64,000 nt of DNA, taken from the NCBI RefSeq assembly GCF_902170305.1, contig NZ_CABHWW010000028.1:186001-250000 (forward strand). Direction: 5' to 3'. Shown here piece by piece: positions 25,351-34,713 of the stretch. This stretch comes from Yersinia alsatica (GTDB lineage Bacteria > Pseudomonadota > Gammaproteobacteria > Enterobacterales > Enterobacteriaceae). A program made the translations under genes and the position numbers. The notes under the pieces were generated by a model, which was given only the letters and a program-made list of their open reading frames with translations, had not been told where the DNA came from and ran no database searches. How positions within the stretch are numbered: the first letter of the stretch is position 1; every line of letters begins with the position of its first letter.

Positions 25351-26400
25351 ATGAAGATGAATAAGCGACAGGGGAGTAAGCGGCAATTGGCGCTGATTGT
25401 CGCCGGGCTGATTGTGGTCGCGGCACTGATATCGGGCTGGCTTTCAGTGCGGCAAACCACACTGAATCCATTGGCGGAAGATGCGGAACTGGGCGCTAGC
25501 GTGGTGCATGTCTCCAGCTCGGTTCCTGGTCGCATTATTGCGCTGAATGTGGAGGAAAACAGCAAAGTTCAGCGTGGCGATCTGCTGTTTTCTATCGAGC
25601 CGGATCTCTATCGTTTGCGGGTTGAACAGGCGCAGGCGGAGCTGAAAATGGCAGAAGCTGCTCGGGATACCCAGCAAAGAACAGTGGTAGCCGAACAGTC
25701 GAATGCCGCCATCACTGACCAACAAATTGTACGGGCGCGGGCCAATCTTAAGCTGGCGACTCAAACACTGGCACGGCTACAACCTTTGTTGCCTAAAGGT
25801 TATGTGACGGCGCAACAGGTAGACGATGCCGCGACGGCGAAACATGATGCCGAGGTCAGTTTAAACCAGGCACTGAAACAGTCCTTTGCGGCTGAGGCTT
25901 TGGTGAGCACAACGGCAGCTTCCGAAGCGCTGGTGGTTGCTCGTCGCGCGGCATTGGCCATTGCCGAGCGGGAACTGGCGAACACGCAAATACGCGCTCC
26001 GCATGATGGCCGGGTGGTGGGGCTCACTGTCTCGGCTGGGGAGTTTGTCGCCCCGGATCAGGCTATTTTTACCCTCATCAATACCGAGCATTGGCACGCG
26101 TCGGCATTTTTCCGTGAAACAGAATTGAAGAACATTAAAGTGGGTGACTGTGCCACTGTGTATGTTATGGCGGACCGCCAGCACGCGATTCAGGGACGGG
26201 TCGAGGGGATTGGCTGGGGAGTGAGTTCGGAGGATTTGCTCAATATTCCACGTGGGCTGCCTTATGTGCCGAAGTCACTGAATTGGGTCCGCGTTGTACA
26301 GCGTTTCCCGGTACGTATTAGTCTGGATAACCCACCGGAAGAACTAATGCGCATTGGAGCGACGGCTGTGGTTGTCGTGCGAAATGACGATGGTTGCTGA
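25351..26400 (+). CDS. mdtN: MdtN-type membrane fusion protein of tripartite efflux pump
   Basis: 349 residues. One N-terminal anchor helix (about 15-33), a biotinyl-lipoyl domain (VSSSVPGRIIALNVEENSKV, GDLLFSIEPDLY), a long coiled-coil hairpin, then the second lipoyl half (NTQIRAPHDGRVVGLTVSAG) and the beta-barrel region. It matches E. coli MdtN in size and motif order. It bridges the inner-membrane MdtO-like protein with the outer-membrane MdtP-like channel. The ATG at 25351 follows the ytcA stop by 3 bases, with another possible ATG at 25357. Confidence 0.88.
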   Translation: MKMNKRQGSKRQLALIVAGLIVVAALISGWLSVRQTTLNPLAEDAELGASVVHVSSSVPGRIIALNVEENSKVQRGDLLFSIEPDLYRLRVEQAQAELKMAEAARDTQQRTVVAEQSNAAITDQQIVRARANLKLATQTLARLQPLLPKGYVTAQQVDDAATAKHDAEVSLNQALKQSFAAEALVSTTAASEALVVARRAALAIAERELANTQIRAPHDGRVVGLTVSAGEFVAPDQAIFTLINTEHWHASAFFRETELKNIKVGDCATVYVMADRQHAIQGRVEGIGWGVSSEDLLNIPRGLPYVPKSLNWVRVVQRFPVRISLDNPPEELMRIGATAVVVVRNDDGC

Positions 26401-28285
26401 CGGTACGCTTGGCGGCATGCTCCGCCAGGCAAAAGCCGATCTGGCCTTCTTCCCAGGGCGATTTGCCATGGCATGGCGGGTTGCGGTGCTGTGCGCCTTG
26501 ATGGCAATGGTTGCCATGGTTTATGGCATCCCGGAATCCGCGATTAGCTGCTATCTCATTATCTTCGTCATGAAACCGGATGGCGTAGAGAGTATGGTGA
26601 TGGCGATTGCTATCACGGTATTGGTCTCGCTGGTTGTCGGGCTGGTATTTCTACTTATCCACTTCACTTTGGAAGCCGCGCCACTGCGCATGGCGGCGCT
26701 GATCGTCAGTTCGTTTCTGTTTCTCTATTTGGGGTCGGCGAGCAAATTGGGCCCGGCAGGCAGTATTATTGCGCTGGTCATCGCTTTTGTGATGACCTTG
26801 CTCAGTGATATTCCCCTCGGTGAAGTCGCGACGCGGGGGCTACTCTATGCCTGGCTAATGGCTGTCGCTCCTATGTTGTTGATTATTGGCTTTAACCTCT
26901 TTCTTGGCCGCGCCCCGCAGCGGTTATTACGAGCCAGTTTGTCAGAGCGTTTATTGGCGGTGGGCGAGGCACTACGGCAGCCCGATGCCGCTAATATGGC
27001 TAAAGTGACCGACTTGCTAGAGGAAGGGCAAAATGAGCATCAGCAGCGGGCGCTGTTCGTGCGTATTTTTCATCTGCGCCCCTCGGTTGAAGCGCACTGG
27101 CTCGAAAGTGCGGTAAAAAGCAGTTATCGGCTGTTGCTGGCAACCTCGGTTTTACCGGCCACCGCCCCTGAAAATGTGCGCCTTGAGCTGGCGGCATATT
27201 GCACCCGTGCTGGCGAGGCAATTGCTGCGGGTCATCTTACCGTCGCCCCACCGTTTGCTATTGAGTCGGCGGGGGATGAAATTGCTGAAATCAGCAATGC
27301 GCTGCTAGCACTGGCTAATGCAGATAATGGGCCAGATCCTGATGCGCCCAAAGACTCATTTTTTGCCGCTGATGCGCTCACTAATCCAGTTCATCAACGT
27401 TTTGCTCTGAAGACCACCGCCGCAGCCCTGATTTGCTACCTGATTTACACCGCGTTGGATTGGCAGGACATTCATACCGCCATGATCACCTGCTATGTTG
27501 CGGCTCTGGGTACCACGGGTGAGACGGTACACAAATTGGTGTTGCGCATCATTGGTTGCCTGATTGGAGCCTTAATGGGGGTGCTCGCGATCATTTTCAT
27601 CATTCCTTACATGAATGAGATTGGGCAACTGATGGCGCTGGTGTTTGGTGGTGTGATATTGGCCGCTTGGGTGTCGTGTGGCAACGAACGTATTGCTTAT
27701 GCCGGTGTGCAAATAGGGCTGGCTTTCCTCCTGACAGTATTGCAAGGCTTTGGGCCGAGCACCGATATGGGCGTGGCACTCGATAGGGTGCTCGGCATAT
27801 TGCTGGGTAATGTGGTGGTGTATTTAATTTTCACCCGCTGGTGGCCAGTAGCGATTGCCGATGCTGTGCAGATACGAATTAGCAAAGCATTGACCGGGTT
27901 GACAAACTTGGCCGCGTTGCCATCTCATGCCCGCCCTGCGGCATTGAGAGAAGCAACCCTTGTTGAAGCTGAAGTTACTGGAGCACGAGAAGAACTGGCG
28001 CTGGTTCCCTTTGAGCCAAAACAATTGCGCCCCTCACGCGAAGAGTGCGCACGACTACAGGCAATATTGGCGGAAATCGGCAGATTAGGCCCGGCCCTGT
28101 ATTTATCCAGCCAAAAATCGCCGTCAGATGCTGAGCAACTGCGCCGCCTCTCGGCAGGTGACGATATTAGCGTATTTTCTGATGAGCAAGAGCAGCATAG
28201 TGACTCTTTACGGCACCCATTATCGCCGATTGAGATGACGATTCAACAGCGCATAAAGCGGCTTGAGGAACTTCTGGGAACTTGA
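26384..28285 (+). CDS. mdtO: MdtO-type inner-membrane exporter (FUSC/PET family)
   Basis: About 633 residues from the ATG at 26384; the next ATG at 26390 is also possible and a TTG at 26354 is less likely. Two blocks of about five to six membrane helices (residues 30-175 and 350-480) flank a cytoplasmic region, as in the FUSC / aromatic acid exporter family. It overlaps the end of mdtN by 17 bases. It is somewhat shorter than E. coli MdtO (about 683). Substrates of E. coli MdtNOP include acriflavine-type drugs; the natural one is unknown. Confidence 0.85.
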   Translation: MTMVADGTLGGMLRQAKADLAFFPGRFAMAWRVAVLCALMAMVAMVYGIPESAISCYLIIFVMKPDGVESMVMAIAITVLVSLVVGLVFLLIHFTLEAAPLRMAALIVSSFLFLYLGSASKLGPAGSIIALVIAFVMTLLSDIPLGEVATRGLLYAWLMAVAPMLLIIGFNLFLGRAPQRLLRASLSERLLAVGEALRQPDAANMAKVTDLLEEGQNEHQQRALFVRIFHLRPSVEAHWLESAVKSSYRLLLATSVLPATAPENVRLELAAYCTRAGEAIAAGHLTVAPPFAIESAGDEIAEISNALLALANADNGPDPDAPKDSFFAADALTNPVHQRFALKTTAAALICYLIYTALDWQDIHTAMITCYVAALGTTGETVHKLVLRIIGCLIGALMGVLAIIFIIPYMNEIGQLMALVFGGVILAAWVSCGNERIAYAGVQIGLAFLLTVLQGFGPSTDMGVALDRVLGILLGNVVVYLIFTRWWPVAIADAVQIRISKALTGLTNLAALPSHARPAALREATLVEAEVTGAREELALVPFEPKQLRPSREECARLQAILAEIGRLGPALYLSSQKSPSDAEQLRRLSAGDDISVFSDEQEQHSDSLRHPLSPIEMTIQQRIKRLEELLGT

Positions 28286-28289
28286 TGAC

Positions 28290-29801
28290 ATGATGACGCA
28301 CGCGGTACTAACGGCCCGGATCGCCAAAATAAGTCTGACTTGCGCAGTAATGAGTCTGAGCATGCTAATTGCCGGTTGTGCTACCGACCGCTTAGACCTC
28401 GCCCCCAGCTCCTATTCCACCCCTTGGACACCTGATGGGAATGCCGGAGCCTCGGTTGGTGCCGGTAACTTTTCAGTGCCAGCGAACCCACTAGTGGCAG
28501 AGTTGCCCCAATCTCCGGCAATAAAAAGTGAGCATCTTTACTCATTGCCAGAGCTCATCGATATTGCCCAGAATCAGAATCCTGATACTCGTATTGCCTG
28601 GCAGCAGGCGCGACAGGCCGCACTCGCCGTGGGCATGGGCGAGGCGGTATTCCTACCGATCATTTCAGCCAGTGTTATTGGCGGCTACCAGAGCACCAGC
28701 ACCCCTTTGCCTTATGCTATCGGTGGTGAGAAGGATCTTAAAACTTCTGGAAGTGCTGTTGTTCCTGCATTGGCATTACAGTGGCTTATCTTTGATTTCG
28801 GGCAGCGCAGCGCATTACTTGAAGCGGCCAAACAGACTTCCTATGCGGCTAATGTGAGCTTTAATGGTATGCACCAGAAGCTTATTTACGATGTTACCCG
28901 CACCTATTTCCAATATGGTGCCGCGCAAACCCAGACTCAAATCGCTGAGCAAACACTGAAAAATAGTCTGAAAATTCAGGATGCTGCGCAGGAGCGTAGG
29001 AAAAATGGTATCGCCACGTCAGTAGAAGTGGCTTTGGCCCAACAGCAAGTTGCGCAATCTGAATTACGCCGAGTGGTGGCCAAGGGGACTGAACGTGATG
29101 CCTATCAGGCATTGCTTGGTGCCATGGGGGTTTCGCCTTCATTGGCGATTAAAGTCGGTTATGCGGAGGATCGCGCTTTACCGGATGTTGCTAGCCCACC
29201 AACAGAAAGGATGATTCGTCTGGCCCTTTCCCAGCGACCAGATGTGTTAGCTAGCTACGCGGCAGTTGAAGCGGCGACCGCAGGCGTCAAAGCGGTGGAG
29301 GCGGACTTCTTGCCGAAGGTTTATCTTGCTGGCGCGGTGGCTGGGGGAGATGGGCGCTTTGATATTCAGGGTTTACCGGGAATCAGCCAGCAAACTTCAT
29401 CGTCCAGCATTTTAGTCGGTGTCAGTGTGCCTATTTACGATGGTGGGATACGCGCCGCAAGGGTCAAAGAAGCCGAGTCGCGTGCTGCGGTGGCGGCTGA
29501 AGGATTTAAGAAAACGCAAGAATTGGCCGTACGTGAAATTGTGGTCGCAGCGGATACTTTGCGGTCTGCACTTGAATCCAATCAGGCCGCGCTAAATCTG
29601 GTGAAAACCTCATTTATCGCCTATGACGCCGCACTGGAGTCTTACCGCAATGGTGTCGGTACTATCACGGTCGCAAACGAAGCTGCAAATGGCCTATTAA
29701 ATGCTCAGCAAATGAGTACCGATGCCCACGCCGCTTCATTAGTTGCTGCCGCCAATTTGGCTTTCGTGATGGGTAGAATGACCAATGCCGCAGTAAACTG
29801 A
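28290..29801 (+). CDS. mdtP: MdtP-type outer-membrane efflux lipoprotein (TolC/NodT family)
   Basis: 503 residues from the ATG at 28290 (another ATG follows at once); the gene starts 4 bases after mdtO. Lipoprotein signal with lipobox LIAGC. Outer-membrane-efflux repeats are visible (LPELIDIAQNQNPDTRIAWQ, FLPIISASVIGG; second half LALSQRPDVLASYAAVEAA, FLPKVYLAGAVAGG). It forms the outer channel of the pump with the two preceding gene products. It ends the operon. Confidence 0.88.
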   Translation: MMTHAVLTARIAKISLTCAVMSLSMLIAGCATDRLDLAPSSYSTPWTPDGNAGASVGAGNFSVPANPLVAELPQSPAIKSEHLYSLPELIDIAQNQNPDTRIAWQQARQAALAVGMGEAVFLPIISASVIGGYQSTSTPLPYAIGGEKDLKTSGSAVVPALALQWLIFDFGQRSALLEAAKQTSYAANVSFNGMHQKLIYDVTRTYFQYGAAQTQTQIAEQTLKNSLKIQDAAQERRKNGIATSVEVALAQQQVAQSELRRVVAKGTERDAYQALLGAMGVSPSLAIKVGYAEDRALPDVASPPTERMIRLALSQRPDVLASYAAVEAATAGVKAVEADFLPKVYLAGAVAGGDGRFDIQGLPGISQQTSSSSILVGVSVPIYDGGIRAARVKEAESRAAVAAEGFKKTQELAVREIVVAADTLRSALESNQAALNLVKTSFIAYDAALESYRNGVGTITVANEAANGLLNAQQMSTDAHAASLVAAANLAFVMGRMTNAAVN

Positions 29802-29829
29802 AAGAATATATTCACATGCTAAATATTCG

Positions 29830-29858
29830 TCGTTTCAATTTAATTGGAATTGAAACGA
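29830..29858. terminator. Inverted repeat after mdtP
   Basis: TCGTTTCAATT and AATTGAAACGA pair over 11 bases around a 7-base loop, about 30 bases after the mdtP stop. AT-rich with no real T-tract, so a weak terminator or mRNA 3' end at best. Confidence 0.4.
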
Positions 29859-30174
29859 TGAATTGAAGTTTTACGGCAGGATTATCTGGCTGGTAAGATC
29901 TAATTATTGGTTTTTTAAACTGGCAATCATGATTAATTCGTCCGAAACAAAGTGTCACCAATGGATTTAAACGTTATTTATTCTGAAGTTTATATTGAGA
30001 AATATACTGTCTGGTAATGTTTTATAACTTGCGATCATCAATGGTCAGACCTATTCGTAAGCTACATTCATATTATTATAAATTAACTTATTCATTATGA
30101 TAATGGGTATGGCATTTCCCTCGTTTTCTCATCGATAAAAATTCCCGTCTTAAATCACATTTTTTGAAAAAATA

Positions 30175-30194
30175 TTGTAGGAGTAGTCCTACAA
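30175..30194. promoter_or_regulatory. RcsAB-box-like palindrome upstream of tssB
   Basis: TTGTAGGA-GTAG-TCCTACAA. The inner 14 bases TAGGAGTAGTCCTA (30178-30191) match the RcsAB consensus TAAGAATATTCCTA at 11 positions. It lies about 420 bases upstream of the first T6SS gene. Binding is not shown; a simple hairpin is the alternative. Confidence 0.35.
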
Positions 30195-30612
30195 TTAATT
30201 ACATGTAATCTTACTTTAGCCTTGATGATGTTTTCCGTCTCCCTTAAATAACAGGGTGTTATTGTGCTGTACCGAGAAAATTCTTATATATCAATATGAT
30301 GATCCGTTTGTGGTGGTCTTGTTGCTGTTACAAATTGTTACATTTAACTAATTGGTGTTAAGTGTCTAATGTTTCTAAACTGCCGCCGCTGGGTATTTAA
30401 TTGATGTGCTAATGTGTGCGAAAAATACCTGTCAGAGACTGTTTTATGCCATCCGGTGAATGGGTAAGGTTATCTACGAACAATTATTTTCTTATTTCAT
30501 TCACCCGAATTGTCGGTGAGTTGTGGATATTGAACCTGGCAGCGTAGATTATTTTTACACATCTTCTCAGGAATGGATTTCCTAAGTTTCCTTCACTCAA
30601 TAAGGAACGTTG

Positions 30613-31113
30613 ATGTCCTCTTCAAGTTTCCAGAATGAAATACCCAAAGCGCGCGTTAATATTAAATTAGATCTCCACACTGGCGGAGCTCAGAAGAAAG
30701 TTGAGCTTCCTCTGAAATTATTAGTGATGGGAGATTATAGCAATGGCCAGGAACAGCGCCCGCTGTCTGAGCGTGACAAGCTTGATATTAATAAAAACAA
30801 TTTCAACAGTGTTCTGGCTGAGTTTCAACCGAGCCTGAAGTTGACTGTACCTGACACTCTTGCCGGGGATAGCACGGATACAGCGGTCTCCCTGACCTTC
30901 CGAGACATGAAAGATTTCGAACCGGAAAGCGTGGCGCGTCAAATCCCGCAATTAAGGGCTTTGCTGGCGATGCGTAACCTGCTGCGTGACCTCAAATCCA
31001 ATCTGCTGGACAACGCCACCTTCCGCCGTGAGCTGGAAAATATCCTCAAAGACGAGGCACTGAGCGATGAGCTGCGTGCTGAACTGGCGGCATTGGCCCC
31101 GAAAGACTGTTAA
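30613..31113 (+). CDS. tssB: T6SS contractile sheath small subunit TssB/VipA
   Basis: 166 residues, the usual TssB length. The N-terminal motif of the family is clear (IPKARVNIKLDLHTGG, then LPLKLLVMGDYS), followed by the middle FEPESVARQIPQLRALLAMR. It builds the sheath with TssC. Start taken at the ATG 30613 after AAGGAACG. It is the first gene of the T6SS operon. Confidence 0.95.
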   Translation: MSSSSFQNEIPKARVNIKLDLHTGGAQKKVELPLKLLVMGDYSNGQEQRPLSERDKLDINKNNFNSVLAEFQPSLKLTVPDTLAGDSTDTAVSLTFRDMKDFEPESVARQIPQLRALLAMRNLLRDLKSNLLDNATFRRELENILKDEALSDELRAELAALAPKDC

Positions 31114-31161
31114 TCACTGAATTAGCCGCTTGTAAACGGAAAGAAGAAAAGGAACATGCTG

Positions 31162-32709
31162 ATGTCTGTACAGGAAAATGCTGCGCAGGGTAGTGCGACG
31201 ACCGTATTAGAGAAGAACCGCCCCGTCGCCCAGGGGGTTTATGCCTCGCTGTTTGAAAAAATCAATCTTAGCCCAGTGTCATCACTGACCCGTCTTGATG
31301 CTTTTCAAAACAACGATGCACTGGCAGAAGCCACAACCGACGAGCGTGTTACCGCTGCGGTCAGCGTCTTTTTAGACTTGTTGAAACAGTCGTCTCGAAA
31401 AGTAGAAAAACTGGATAAAACCTTACTGGATGGCCACATTGCAGCACTGGACGACCAAATCAGTCGCCAGCTAGATGCGGTAATGCATCATCCTGATTTC
31501 CAGCGTGTAGAGTCCGGCTGGCGTGGCCTTAAGTTCTTGGTTGACCGCACTGATTTTCGTCAGAATGTCAAAATTGAACTGCTGGACGTGTCGAAAGAAG
31601 ACTTACGTCAGGACTTCGAAGATTGCCCGGAAATTGTCCAGAGTGGCTTATATCGCCATACCTATATTCAGGAATATGACACACCGGGTGGCGAGCCTAT
31701 CGGTTCGGTTATTTCTAACTATGAGTTTGATGCCGGTCCGCAAGATGTCGCGCTATTACGCAACATTTCTAAAGTTTCTGCTGCGGCACATATGCCATTT
31801 ATCGCCTCTGTTGGCCCTAAATTCTTCCTCAAAGACTCCATGGAAGAAGTGGCTGCCATCAAAGATATCGGCAACTACTTTGATCGCGCGGAATACATCA
31901 AATGGAAATCGTTCCGCGACTCTGACGATGCACGCTATATCGGCTTGACTATGCCGCGTGTATTGGGTCGTCTGCCTTATGGCCCTGATACTGTGCCAGT
32001 ACGTAGCTTTAATTACGTTGAAGAAGTGAAAGGCCCGGATCATGAAAAATATCTGTGGGCGAATGCGTCTTTTGCGTTTGCGGCCAACATGGTGAAAAGT
32101 TTCATCAAAAACGGCTGGTGCGTGCAGATTCGTGGTCCACAAGCGGGTGGTGCTGTAACTGACTTGCCGATTCACCTGTACGATTTGGGCACCGGTAATC
32201 AGGTGAAAATCCCGTCAGAAGTGATGATCCCGGAAACGCGCGAGTTTGAGTTTGCCAATCTGGGCTTTATCCCACTGTCTTACTACAAAAACCGTGATTA
32301 CTCTTGCTTCTTCTCGGCTAACTCTACCCAAAAGCCAGCATTGTATGAAACGGCGGATGCGACTGCCAACAGCCGCATCAATGCCCGTCTGCCGTATATC
32401 TTCCTGCTATCACGTATTGCTCATTACCTGAAGTTGATCCAACGCGAAAATATCGGCACCACCAAAGATCGCCGTTTGTTGGAGTTGGAGCTGAATAATT
32501 GGGTACGCAGTCTGGTCACTGAGATGACTGATCCGGGCGATGATTTGCAGGCTTCCCATCCACTGCGCGATGCAAAAGTTACAGTAGAAGATATTGAAGA
32601 CAACCCAGGTTTCTTCCGCGTCAAGCTGTATGCCGTACCACACTTCCAGGTGGAAGGTATGGACGTCAATCTGTCGTTAGTCTCGCAGATGCCGAAGGCT
32701 AAAGCTTAA
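31162..32709 (+). CDS. tssC: T6SS contractile sheath large subunit TssC/VipB
   Basis: 515 residues from the ATG at 31162, which has AAGGA at good spacing; the ATG at 31156 is too close to that site. Family landmarks: HPDFQRVESGWRGLKFLVDR, YEFDAGPQDVALLRNISKVSAA, WANASFAFAANMVKSF and the C-terminal ELNNWVRSLVTEMTDPGDD. It polymerises with TssB around the Hcp tube and is recycled by ClpV (37259-39907). Confidence 0.96.
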   Translation: MSVQENAAQGSATTVLEKNRPVAQGVYASLFEKINLSPVSSLTRLDAFQNNDALAEATTDERVTAAVSVFLDLLKQSSRKVEKLDKTLLDGHIAALDDQISRQLDAVMHHPDFQRVESGWRGLKFLVDRTDFRQNVKIELLDVSKEDLRQDFEDCPEIVQSGLYRHTYIQEYDTPGGEPIGSVISNYEFDAGPQDVALLRNISKVSAAAHMPFIASVGPKFFLKDSMEEVAAIKDIGNYFDRAEYIKWKSFRDSDDARYIGLTMPRVLGRLPYGPDTVPVRSFNYVEEVKGPDHEKYLWANASFAFAANMVKSFIKNGWCVQIRGPQAGGAVTDLPIHLYDLGTGNQVKIPSEVMIPETREFEFANLGFIPLSYYKNRDYSCFFSANSTQKPALYETADATANSRINARLPYIFLLSRIAHYLKLIQRENIGTTKDRRLLELELNNWVRSLVTEMTDPGDDLQASHPLRDAKVTVEDIEDNPGFFRVKLYAVPHFQVEGMDVNLSLVSQMPKAKA

Positions 32710-32722
32710 GGCGGTCGTTGGG

Positions 32723-34060
32723 ATGAAAATTTATCGTCCGTTATGGAGCGATGGGGCCTTTTTGGCCCCGCAACAATTCCAGCAACAGGCCCGCTGGGAT
32801 GCTTATGTGGCAGATAGCGTGGCCCATATGGTACTGGCATCTCCTTGGGGAGTTATTGAGGCAACCTTCGACCGGGGGTCGTTGGCGCTTTCTCGCCTGA
32901 ACGTGCTTAAACTGGTGGTTCGTTTTCCTGATGGCACGCTAATTGATTCTGAACGGGCAGATAACCTGCCCCCTAGCTGCGATTTGTCTGTAGTTTCAGA
33001 CCGTGATGCCGTGGACGTGGTGCTGGCATTGCCGCTGCTTTCGGCTAACGGCGGCAATCTGGATGATGGGCAAGACAGCGCGCGTCCTCGCCGCTGGCAG
33101 CAGGAGTGGGTTACCGTACAGGAGCTTGCTGGTCATGAGCGTACCGAACTGGCAATAATGCGCCATGCGGTCACGCTGCGTTTTGCTCACCAGGAAAATA
33201 GTGCCTATCTGACCTGTCCGGTGGTGCGGTTAATACGCAGTGCCCAGGGGCAGTGGATGCCAGATGAGAATTTTATCCCACCGATGCTGTCACTGGCGGC
33301 CAGTCCGGTTGTGTTGATGGCGTTGGGGGATCTCATCCATCGACTGCAGGCTCGTCGGCGTCGTCTGATGGCCATGCGGCGTGAAAGCAACGAGCGGATG
33401 GCTGATTTCTCGGTGGCCGATGTGTCGCTGTTTTGGTTGTTGAATGCGTTAAACAGTGCTGAGCCGGTATTAACAGAACTGTATCAGACGCCTTCGCGCC
33501 ATCCCGAACTGTTCTATCGAGAACTGGTTCGCCTCGCCGGTAGCCTGTTGACGTTTTCTCTGGAGCATAAAGCCGAAGACATTCCTCTGTATCAGCATGA
33601 CGCACCGGAGCAGGTTTTCCCGCCGCTGTTCACTTTGCTTGATGCGCTGCTCGAAGCCAGTCTGCCATCCCGTATGGTGGTGATTGAACTCGCTCATGAG
33701 GGCCAATTCTGGACCGGTTCTCTACACGATGCTCGCCTGCGTGAAGGGGCTGATTTCTATCTGTCTGTTCGCTCTTCGATCCCCAATCATCTGTTGCAGA
33801 CCCAGTTCCCACTGTTGTGTAAAGCCGGCAGCGTTGAAGATGTGTCCGATGTGGTTAATGTGGCGCTCAACGGTGTGGCGATGAAACCACTGTCCCATGT
33901 TCCGGCTGCTATCCCGCTGCGTCTGGAGAATCAGTACTTTGCCCTTGAACTCAACGGGCCAGCAGCGCAAGCCATGTTGGATGCGGGTAACTGTGCTTTC
34001 TACACTCCAGGTTCGCTGGGTGATATCAAACTTGAACTGTTTGCGGTGCTGCGCTCATGA
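32723..34060 (+). CDS. tssK: T6SS baseplate subunit TssK
   Basis: 445 residues. It opens with the conserved MKIYRPLWSDGAFLAPQQFQQQ and has the TssK shoulder and neck domains. TssK links the baseplate to the TssLM membrane complex. It begins 13 bases after tssC and its stop overlaps tssL (ATGA). Confidence 0.94.
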   Translation: MKIYRPLWSDGAFLAPQQFQQQARWDAYVADSVAHMVLASPWGVIEATFDRGSLALSRLNVLKLVVRFPDGTLIDSERADNLPPSCDLSVVSDRDAVDVVLALPLLSANGGNLDDGQDSARPRRWQQEWVTVQELAGHERTELAIMRHAVTLRFAHQENSAYLTCPVVRLIRSAQGQWMPDENFIPPMLSLAASPVVLMALGDLIHRLQARRRRLMAMRRESNERMADFSVADVSLFWLLNALNSAEPVLTELYQTPSRHPELFYRELVRLAGSLLTFSLEHKAEDIPLYQHDAPEQVFPPLFTLLDALLEASLPSRMVVIELAHEGQFWTGSLHDARLREGADFYLSVRSSIPNHLLQTQFPLLCKAGSVEDVSDVVNVALNGVAMKPLSHVPAAIPLRLENQYFALELNGPAAQAMLDAGNCAFYTPGSLGDIKLELFAVLRS

Positions 34061-34710
34061 GCAAAATAAATACATCTGTCGTTGATGCGGTTTTCTATCC
34101 CTGCTGGCTGATGGTTAGCCAATTGCGCAACGGTCAGGAAATTGAAGACGGTGAGGCTTTGTACCGCCGTGCCTGTGAGTGGATTGACGGCGCACGTGAG
34201 GCGTTGTCGCGTGCCGGTTTCAGTGAGATTAGTTGTGACCATATGTTGTATACCCAGTGTGCGTTACTGGATGAAAGTGTGCTGAACCGCCAGAAACAGG
34301 ACAGTGGCTATACCAAATGGCTGAAAAACCCGCTTCAAGCCCGCTACTTTAATACCCTGAATGCAGGTGAGGAATTGTGGGAGCGGATCCGTACGGTGTT
34401 ACAGGAGCCGGCACCAGATACCGCCGTGCTGACCTGCTTTTATCGTGCGTTGACCTTAGGATTCTCCGGTCGCTATCGTGAACAGGGAGATGAGCGGAGA
34501 GAAGATGTGGTGCGTAAGCTGAGTTTGCTGGTGCCACCATTCGCTTCTTCACAGGAGACACCGCTGGTCTCGCGCTCACTGCGTCTGCGCTCCGGACGCG
34601 AAACCTATTGGTTCTCGTGGGTCGCGGGCGTCGCAATCCTGGTTGCTTTGTGGTTCATGTTGTCCACCCGGCTTACGCAGATGGTGTCTCAGCTGACAGG
34701 GATGCATTAG
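34057..34710 (+). CDS. tssL: T6SS inner-membrane protein TssL (DotU/IcmH family), short form
   Basis: 217 residues. Cytoplasmic DotU domain with FYPCWLMVSQLRNG and SCDHMLYTQCALLDESVL, then a single C-terminal helix (WVAGVAILVALWFML). It has no peptidoglycan-binding domain; that is supplied by the next gene. The ATG overlaps the tssK stop by 4 bases. Confidence 0.94.
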   Translation: MSKINTSVVDAVFYPCWLMVSQLRNGQEIEDGEALYRRACEWIDGAREALSRAGFSEISCDHMLYTQCALLDESVLNRQKQDSGYTKWLKNPLQARYFNTLNAGEELWERIRTVLQEPAPDTAVLTCFYRALTLGFSGRYREQGDERREDVVRKLSLLVPPFASSQETPLVSRSLRLRSGRETYWFSWVAGVAILVALWFMLSTRLTQMVSQLTGMH

Positions 34711-34713
34711 CGG

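Larger units (their letters stand above)
29802..30612. other. Long AT-rich region upstream of the T6SS operon
   Basis: About 810 bases without a convincing gene. It contains a hairpin just after mdtP (29830-29858), a palindrome resembling an RcsAB box (30175-30194) and, at its right end, the AAGGAA site of tssB. It must hold the main T6SS promoter. The length and AT content suit silencing by H-NS and control by several regulators. Confidence 0.65.
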
